Source: Sphaerolaimus hirsutus | Lineage: Eukaryota > Nematoda > Chromadorea > Monhysterida > Sphaerolaimidae | NCBI GenBank assembly: GCA_964036195.1 | Contig: OZ038451.1 | Location: 30,521,927-30,585,926 of the forward strand | Direction of reading: 5' to 3' | Length of the DNA: 64,000 nucleotides | In this document: positions 58,399-64,000 of the stretch, in pieces | Numbering within the stretch: the first letter of the stretch is position 1 | How the letters are laid out: each line of letters begins with the position of its first letter | Notes under the pieces: model-generated | What the model saw: only the letters and a program-made list of their open reading frames with translations | Databases searched by the model: none | Told to the model about the DNA's origin: nothing | Translations under genes and position numbers: made by a program

Positions 58399-61300
58399 AT
58401 GGAATCACTGATTGGCAAGGAGAGTTTCCTGGTGCCAGTCCCAGACCCTATAAAATGCCCTGCTGTCAAATGTCATGCAGAGCATAGTTGTGAAACGTAT
58501 TTACGTTTACTCGAAAAATACGTATACTCGAGTACTGCGTAAATACGTTTACATTTCCTTCCGAAAAAACTCAATTACTGGCGTACTGTTTGAAAGTACG
58601 CGAGTACAGAAAACGTAACTCCAAAAAAATAATGAGGTGCAAAACAAGCAAAAACGATTCAAACGAATTGAAATAGCTGTGAAAATCGCAGCGGAAATGA
58701 TGGAAGTTGCGATGGTAGGGATAACGTTGACTCTCACGTTTGCTTCTAGTCAATTTTACGTTTTTTTAGTACAAGATTGAATAAAAATTATCGCTTTTAC
58801 GTTTTACCTGAGCAAAATACTGGTATTTACGTTTACGCAGTTTTACGCAGTGTAAAAGTAAAAAAATTACTTTGTACTCTGTTTACAGTTTTCTGTGCTC
58901 AGGGGTGAGTAAAAATAAAATACTTTACGTTTACTTTGAAAAAAGTCCAGTACTTTTCACAACTCTGACGCAGAGTGTTATAAGTCATGTAAATGCCCTG
59001 CAAAATGGCAACACGGTTGCTATTTTGCAGGGCATTTTACATGATCTATGACACTTTGCATGACATTTGACATTTTATGGGACATTTTACATGGTCTGGG
59101 ACTGCCCCCAGGGTGAATACAGCCGCTACTTAATTGTGTGCGCGGGAATGTCTATCAGCGTGTCAATATTCTGCATTTTGTGCCATCTCTCTGCGAGCAG
59201 AAGGAGGCCTTGCTGCACAATTTGCTGCAAAGATTTCGACGACGCTATTATACATAAAGGCTCCGTTTCCGCAATGACTTATGCCGTTAAAAGTCCTAAG
59301 TGAGTTTGTTTGTTTGCATACCATATTTCCTCGAGTTACCCCCCCGGGGGTGGTTATTTTTTCACAGTGGAAATTGGGGGGGGGGGGTAAACGAGGGGGC
59401 ATTTGGAAGGGGTTTTTTTTTCGCCAGAAATTTTTTGAACTCGCAGTACAAATTCCTTGTGTGTATGTAACGTAATTACGTAGAAGTAGAAAAATGCTGT
59501 GTAGATGGTACAAATACGGTGTTAAAAAAAAATCTTACAGAATGGAATGGTAATTATTTTCAACTGCCGAAAAACGGAAAGGGTAAAACATTTATTTGCC
59601 GGAAAACGGAAAAGGTAAAAAATTTCATCTGCCGGAAAACGGAAAGGGTAAAAAAAAATTGTCAGCCAAAAATCGGAAAGGGTAAATTTTTTCATGTACC
59701 GGAAAATGGAGAGGGTAATAAAATTTCCCCCTGAAAGCAGAAACGGGAAACGGAAAGTAGGCACCCTAGTACAAACCCGCAGGAAAACTTCGCACTCGCC
59801 CGCCACTTCACTGCTCACTGATTCAAAATGGCACAGCATTTCCCATACGCCAGGTGCCTGTCCCACACCCTGCTAAGTGTACTGTAAAGTGTCAAATGTA
59901 ATCTAAAAGTTAATGCAAATTAGTCAAATGTCATCTAAAAGTTAATACAAATTCGTCAAATGTCGTGCAGAATGTCAAAAGTTCAGTTATACAATTTTTT
60001 TCAATCGACATTTTACATGACAGTTGACACTTTACTTAACACTTTACAGGGTGCGGGATTGCCCCCAGCGCGTAGAATACCCCCAAACAATTACTATAAT
60101 CAACGACAAAATAGCGACCTGTGCTATCGGGAAAGGACCTTAACTAGTGCTGGGAAAATGGCGTGCTCTAGCGTTGGGAATAGCAGTTTTGCCAATGTTC
60201 AAGAGTGCACATTTTATGCCGATGATGACTTCAGGAGGGCAACTGTTATTGGGAATGATGCTGCGACAAAGAGTGCTGCCTGTCAGTTTTTTATAACTTT
60301 TAGTTCGCCAGGGGAAATATTTTTTCAGATTTTTGATGGCGGAAGTTTTCAATGGAGGATTGTTTTTTGTCCTATAATTGTTCCTATATAATGTCATTGT
60401 AGAAAAATGGTATATGAACAGGAAAATTTGTCATTTGGAGAAAAAACACTTTAAACAAGGGGCACGTAACATTGAAAAAATGGTCAATGGTGAAAAATGT
60501 GCGGGACCAATTCTAGATTCCATTTTCGTGCTTCACTTAATTGTTGATATTTTGGATTTATCGACTTTTCAAAATTGACCTCAAACTCAAATGCAGCAAA
60601 TCATTTTCAGACATGCCCATCTCCCAACGACGATCCATCAAATTACAACAAACCCACCAGCCCAGGTGCCAATTCCCCAAGTGGAGAAGTGAGAATATTT
60701 TAGAAGTGAGAGACTTAAAATGAGAAGTGAAATGACACTTAAAAAGTAAACAGCGAAGCAGAATGAGAAGTGAAAAGCAAAATAAACTTTGAAACCTTTT
60801 AACTTTCACTGTTCAAGAAGTTAAGGCCATTCAAGAAATTTTTTTTGAAAACAACGCAAGAAATGAGAAGTAAAATGAAAAGTGACAAGTGAAACAAGGT
60901 ACCTAAGTCAAAAGTTAAAATCGAAATACCGATTTCTTCTAATAGAACGGCGCCGTTCTATTTTTTCGTCAACTTTTTTACCTGCCGTTCTATTGGAGGT
61001 GCCGTTCTATTGGAGGTGCCGTTCTATTGGAGGTGCCGTTCTATTGGAGGCTGCCGTTCTATCCTTTTCGTGGGTGTAAAAAGGTGCCTAAACCTGCCGT
61101 TCTATTGGAGGTGCCGTTCTATTGGAGGTTTGCCGTTCTATTAGAAGAAATACGGTAAAACTTTTATTTCTCATTTCACTTCTCAGATGTTTTTACTTCT
61201 CCACTTGACGAATTGACGCTAGTCTGCCGGAAACCGAGTTATGCTCAAATTCAGATGAAAATGAAAATGGTGGCACTTCACTCAGTTTGGAGTCGAACAC

Positions 61301-63604
61301 AGATTCAAATTCAATAAATTATGCCAGTGCTAGTGATGCATCAGAGGAATCTGCTTGTTTGAAGTCTGATTTCGATAATCAGGTGCCATTTCCACAAGTT
61401 GACAAGTGACGAGAAAATTGCTAAATGCAAGTACAGTTACCATATTTACTCGAATAATTCCCCCAGAGGAATTATTTTTTCGTCAACAATTTTAAGGCGG
61501 ATCAGGGATGTTTCAAGTTGGGGGATTATTTTTTTGCAAAATTTTTCAGCATGTATCTGTCACACTAGATATAAACACATTTTGTCCTGTCTCCCTTGCC
61601 CGTTGGTAGTGCACATTCCATTACAATTTTGCACACCGGATGTGCTGCATTGGCATTCATGAATCAAATTCACACTGACAAAACGGGTCTGGCCATTTTT
61701 TAGACGACACGACAGGTCGACAAACCATTTTTTATGGCATTATAGTTTTGATACCTAACTTTATTTATGTGCATTATTTTTGTTCCGTGGGGCGGGTTAT
61801 TCAAGTGGAGGAATTATTTATCCTCATCTGTTAAACCATTTAAAGGAACTATTCAACTATATTGGAAGAAATAAAAAATTATAAAGATTTTAAAAGGTTT
61901 GTTTTACCATTTTCCACGCCATCATTACAGATGACAAGTGAAATATGATTGATAATATTTTAATCGAGACATTGACGTGTCACTTAAAAGTCCAGTTGTC
62001 ACTTGACGTTCCACTTATAACTGTAAAAACTTACCACTTAAAAGTTTCCTTGACCCTTGTTCACTTGTGGAATTGGCCCCAGGGAAAGCACAGGGTGGCT
62101 CAATTGAAATTGCAAAATATGTGTGAAAGTGGCAATCTTGTAGTACCATTGGCATCTGCTGGTGAGCTCGTTGATTCGATTTGATATTTGTTATTATTCA
62201 TGTCCTTCGCGGACAGCATAATATGCATCAATTTATCAAATTAATTAATTTAATTAATTTGATTTTTTATGGTATTTAATTGTTTTGGAACAATTTGACA
62301 AAAAATCGCATGCGAAATGCAGAGACGCTGACATCGTCCAGCTGCGATGGGAGCAGTTGGAACAGAGCGCCACATTTCACATTCAAAAATGCAGGCAATC
62401 CATCGGACGAACATTCTCCATACCCGATCAAACGCCTTCTAAACGCCAATCTTTTGAATGAGCCAGGTGCCAATTCCAAAAGTGCACCGGTGACAAGAAA
62501 AGTGCTACGTGGTGGATCGAGTTTTAAATAACGATGGAAAATATTCTGGAAAAGTGTGTACATTTGTAAGTGTTCTTTATTCAATGACTTTTCGTAACTT
62601 TTATGACATAAATACTTTTTTCAACTAGATTATTGCATTTTAAAATGTTTCTGGTGCCGGTTCCGCAAGTGGAAAAGTTAAGAGTAAAGAGTTAAGAGTT
62701 GATTAAAATGATAAATGATAAGTAAAGAGTAGAGTTAAAAGTTAAGAGTTGAGTAAAATCATCTGTCGTTTTTTTCAACTCTTAACTCATAACTTAACTT
62801 TACTCATAACTTGCCATTTGTTTTTTTACTCAAGTTTTAACTCTTAACTTTATACAACTCTGTTTTGCTGCGCCGCATAACCATTTGCACATTTTTTGTT
62901 TTGCCCCTATGGTGAAACAAGTTTTGTATTGTGTTGCATTTTATTCATGCATTTTCAAACAAACACACCGAAAAAATTGAGAGAAAAAACTTTCCAAATT
63001 TTCTACCTTTCAAATCGTTGTTAGGCATCGTTAAAAATGGTATTTAGGTACATAAATTGTAAAAATTCAACTTATATAGTCAGCGTACATGATACTCTGC
63101 CCTCGCACTGATGTGTCTCGTGTTGGAAGCGTGCCAATGATTATTAAATCATGCGATTTCTGTAAAAAGATGAAAAAGTCTTCGATGTGAATATGTTAAT
63201 GAATAACATTATAACAACAATCAATTTTATCATCTTTTTATGAAACTTGCACGCGTTAACCATCGTTGGCACACTTCCAGCGGGAACCACGCGTGCAGGG
63301 TGTAAAGTAACCGGAGTATAACTAACGATATCTCTAAATGTGAATGCATATTATTTTTAGTTTAGTTTGACTTGACAGTTGACACTTTCCTTGTCACTTG
63401 TCACTTTTGGAATTGGGCCCAGATCTACTCAGTGAGAATCTATTTAACCCAAAAAGTGGTCAGCCTCAAGGGAAAGTCCGTGTGAAGCGGTCATTGGGCA
63501 TTCCGTCGGGCGGGGCGGAGCCCAATTTGAACAGGCCGGAAAGGAAGGCCACAATGTTGGCAGATAAAGCTGTCACGCAGAGATATAGAAGAAAGAGCAG
63601 TGGG
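58399..63604 (+). CDS. Predicted single-pass membrane protein of unknown function, 5' part (9 exons, 3' end outside window)
   Basis: I do not recognise this protein. Exons: 58399-58431, 59112-59299, 59783-59853, 60069-60281, 60611-60665, 61223-61382, 62083-62161, 62323-62466, 63423-63604. Every junction agrees in codon phase and the sum is exactly 375 codons without a stop. ATG 58399 follows an in-frame stop 33-36 bases upstream; the upstream context (C at -3) is weak. Residues 17-39 are a hydrophobic helix (YLIVCAGMSISVSIFCILCHL) followed by RRR and CCTICC, suggesting an N-out protein with a cytoplasmic tail and possible lipidated cysteines (inference). The tail is Ser/Asn/Asp-rich around residues 195-240 and basic at the end. 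The donor of exon 4 (60281 or 60272) is uncertain. Five of eight complete introns are introners. Confidence 0.72.
58432..59111 (+). mobile_element. Introner (Intr-II) forming intron 1 of gene 3, with nested hAT MITE
   Basis: Donor end GTGCCAGTCCCAGACCCTA and acceptor end GGTCTGGGACTGCCCCCAG are inverted copies at the exact exon borders TTCCTG and GGTGAA (phase 0). TAAAATGCCCTG and TGACATTTGACATTTTA arms. A CAGAGTTG hAT MITE (58483-58967) is nested, leaving an introner of about 185 bases. Confidence 0.85.
58483..58967. mobile_element. hAT-type MITE, CATAGTTG/CAACTCTG ends, nested in an introner
   Basis: CATAGTTGTGAAACGTATTTA and AGTACTTTTCACAACTCTG ends. Flanks ATGCAGAG (58475-58482) and ACGCAGAG (58968-58975) match at 7 of 8. 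Confidence 0.8.
59319..59515. repeat. G-tract MITE left part, gene 3 intron 2
   Basis: TACCATATTTCCTCGAGTTA, C and G runs, then the GTAACGTAATTACGTAGAAG body shared with 48704-48890. No right end survives before the hAT MITE at 59516. Confidence 0.55.
59516..59768. mobile_element. hAT-type MITE, AAACGG-like family, gene 3 intron 2
   Basis: The right end GTAGGCACCCTA is intact and the left is ACGGTGTTAA. Flanks GTACAAAT and GTACAAAC match at 7 of 8. Interior GGAAAACGGAAAGGGTAAA units. It ends 14 bases before exon 3 (59783). Confidence 0.7.
59854..60068 (+). mobile_element. Introner (Intr-II) forming intron 3 of gene 3
   Basis: Donor end GTGCCTGTCCCACACCCTG and acceptor end CAGGGTGCGGGATTGCCCCC AG are inverted copies at the exon borders ACGCCAG and CGCGTA (phase 1). 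The AAGTGTACTGTAAAGTGTCA arm is mirrored at the right. Only 215 bases: the cleanest unnested Intr-II intron. Confidence 0.88.
60666..61222 (+). mobile_element. Introner (Intr-I) forming intron 5 of gene 3, with nested element
   Basis: Donor end GTGCCAATTCCCCAAGTGG then AGAAGTGAG. The acceptor end is the complement of CTAGCGTCAATTCGTCAAG then TGGAGAAGTA. Exon borders are AGCCCAG and TCTGCC (phase 2). A CCGTTCTATTGGAGG element (60927-61156) is nested inside. Confidence 0.85.
60927..61156. mobile_element. CCGTTCTATTGGAGG element with 17-base tandem array
   Basis: TACCGATTTCTTCTAATAGAA and TTCTATTAGAAGAAATACGGTA ends. The interior has six or more tandem TGCCGTTCTATTGGAGG units. Same family as 41962-43883. 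Confidence 0.75.
61383..62082 (+). mobile_element. Introner (Intr-I) forming intron 6 of gene 3, with nested G-tract MITE
   Basis: Donor end GTGCCATTTCCACAAGTTG then ACAAGTGACG. The acceptor end is the complement of CTGGGGCCAATTCCACAAG then TGAACAAGG. Exon borders are AATCAG and GGAAAG (phase 0). A G-tract MITE (about 61438-61860, TACCATATTTACTCGAATAAT left end) is nested. Confidence 0.85.
62467..63422 (+). mobile_element. Introner (Intr-I) forming intron 8 of gene 3, with nested repeats
   Basis: Donor end GTGCCAATTCCAAAAGTGC then ACCGGTGACAAG. The acceptor end is the complement of CTGGGCCCAATTCCAAAAG then TGACAAGTGACAAGG. Exon borders are GAGCCAG and ATCTAC (phase 1; the split codon gives Asp). 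Nested are another Intr-I copy with TTAAGAGT arms (about 62651-62850) and an inverted CACGCGTGG repeat (63080-63321). Confidence 0.82.
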
Positions 63605-63702
63605 GTGAGTGGGTTGTCAAAAGATCAGTAGTCAGAAACAGCATTCCAAAATTAAAATTTGATATTTATTACCATATTAAATACCTCCAGTATAAGATAT
63701 AC

Positions 63703-64000
63703 CTTACCGTATTTGTCTGAATAATCCCCCTGGGGGATTAATATTTCGCCAGACTTTTTTTTTGGGGGGGGGGAATTATTCGAGGGGGAATTATTCTTTC
63801 ATCAAAATGTTCGAGTTTTTTTTCTATCAAGTCATTTCACGAAATGTGCATTTTTAACACAAAAACGTGCCATTTTTGTTAAAATTTGGCACAACTAATT
63901 GATGAAATATCTTTAAGGGGGAATTTTTATTTCCTCACTCGTCTTTCAGGGGGGGTTATTCGAGGGAGGGACTTATTCAAGGGGGGAACTATTCAAGCAA
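63703..64000. mobile_element. G-tract MITE cut by the window end
   Basis: TACCGTATTTGTCTGAATAAT at the left; the window ends at ACTATTCAAGCAA, which in sister 50302-50652 is followed by ATACGGTA. It lies in intron 9 of gene 3. Confidence 0.75.

Overview
The window is nuclear DNA from an animal. Genes are split by many GT-AG introns, exons are GC-rich islands in AT-rich and repeat-rich surroundings, and both recognisable proteins are eukaryotic. I see no operons, prokaryotic ribosome sites, CRISPR arrays or transposase genes. The species cannot be named from the sequence. The protein styles and repeats suggest an invertebrate.

Three genes, all on the + strand, can be assembled with matching codon phase at the junctions. 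(1) WDR24, the WD-repeat and RING-type subunit of the GATOR2 nutrient-sensing complex, 3463-15836, about 19 coding exons and about 960 residues. (2) A class I fructose-bisphosphate aldolase, 23600-31681, 8 coding exons and exactly 363 codons, with all catalytic residues present. (3) The 5' part of an unrecognised single-pass membrane protein, 58399 to at least 63604, 9 exons and 375 codons, running out of the window. The genes have no obvious functional link.

The rest is almost entirely small non-autonomous DNA transposons. Several hAT-type families are proven by perfect or near-perfect 8-bp target duplications. They differ in filling: AAACGG/TTTTCC arrays, GATCCC arrays, GCGCC palindromes, GGCACC arrays, and CAGAGTTG-ended elements. 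There are also 3-bp-duplication foldbacks of PIF/Harbinger type, long foldbacks of 1.1-1.4 kb, and about 20 copies of a family ending in TACCGTATTT with long G/C runs.

The most striking observation is a pair of terminal-inverted-repeat families (here Intr-I and Intr-II) whose ends coincide to the base with splice sites. Seven introns, five of the eight complete introns in gene 3 and two in WDR24, are exactly one such element (sometimes with other transposons nested inside). They sit after CAG in six of seven cases and in all three codon phases. The same families also occur as free copies in larger introns and between genes. This is the signature of introners, transposons that create introns. 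Aldolase has none at its splice sites.

Layout: 1-3462 repeats and intergenic DNA; 3463-15836 WDR24; 15837-23599 repeats; 23600-31681 aldolase; 31682-58398 a gene desert of about 27 kb made of nested MITEs; 58399-64000 gene 3.
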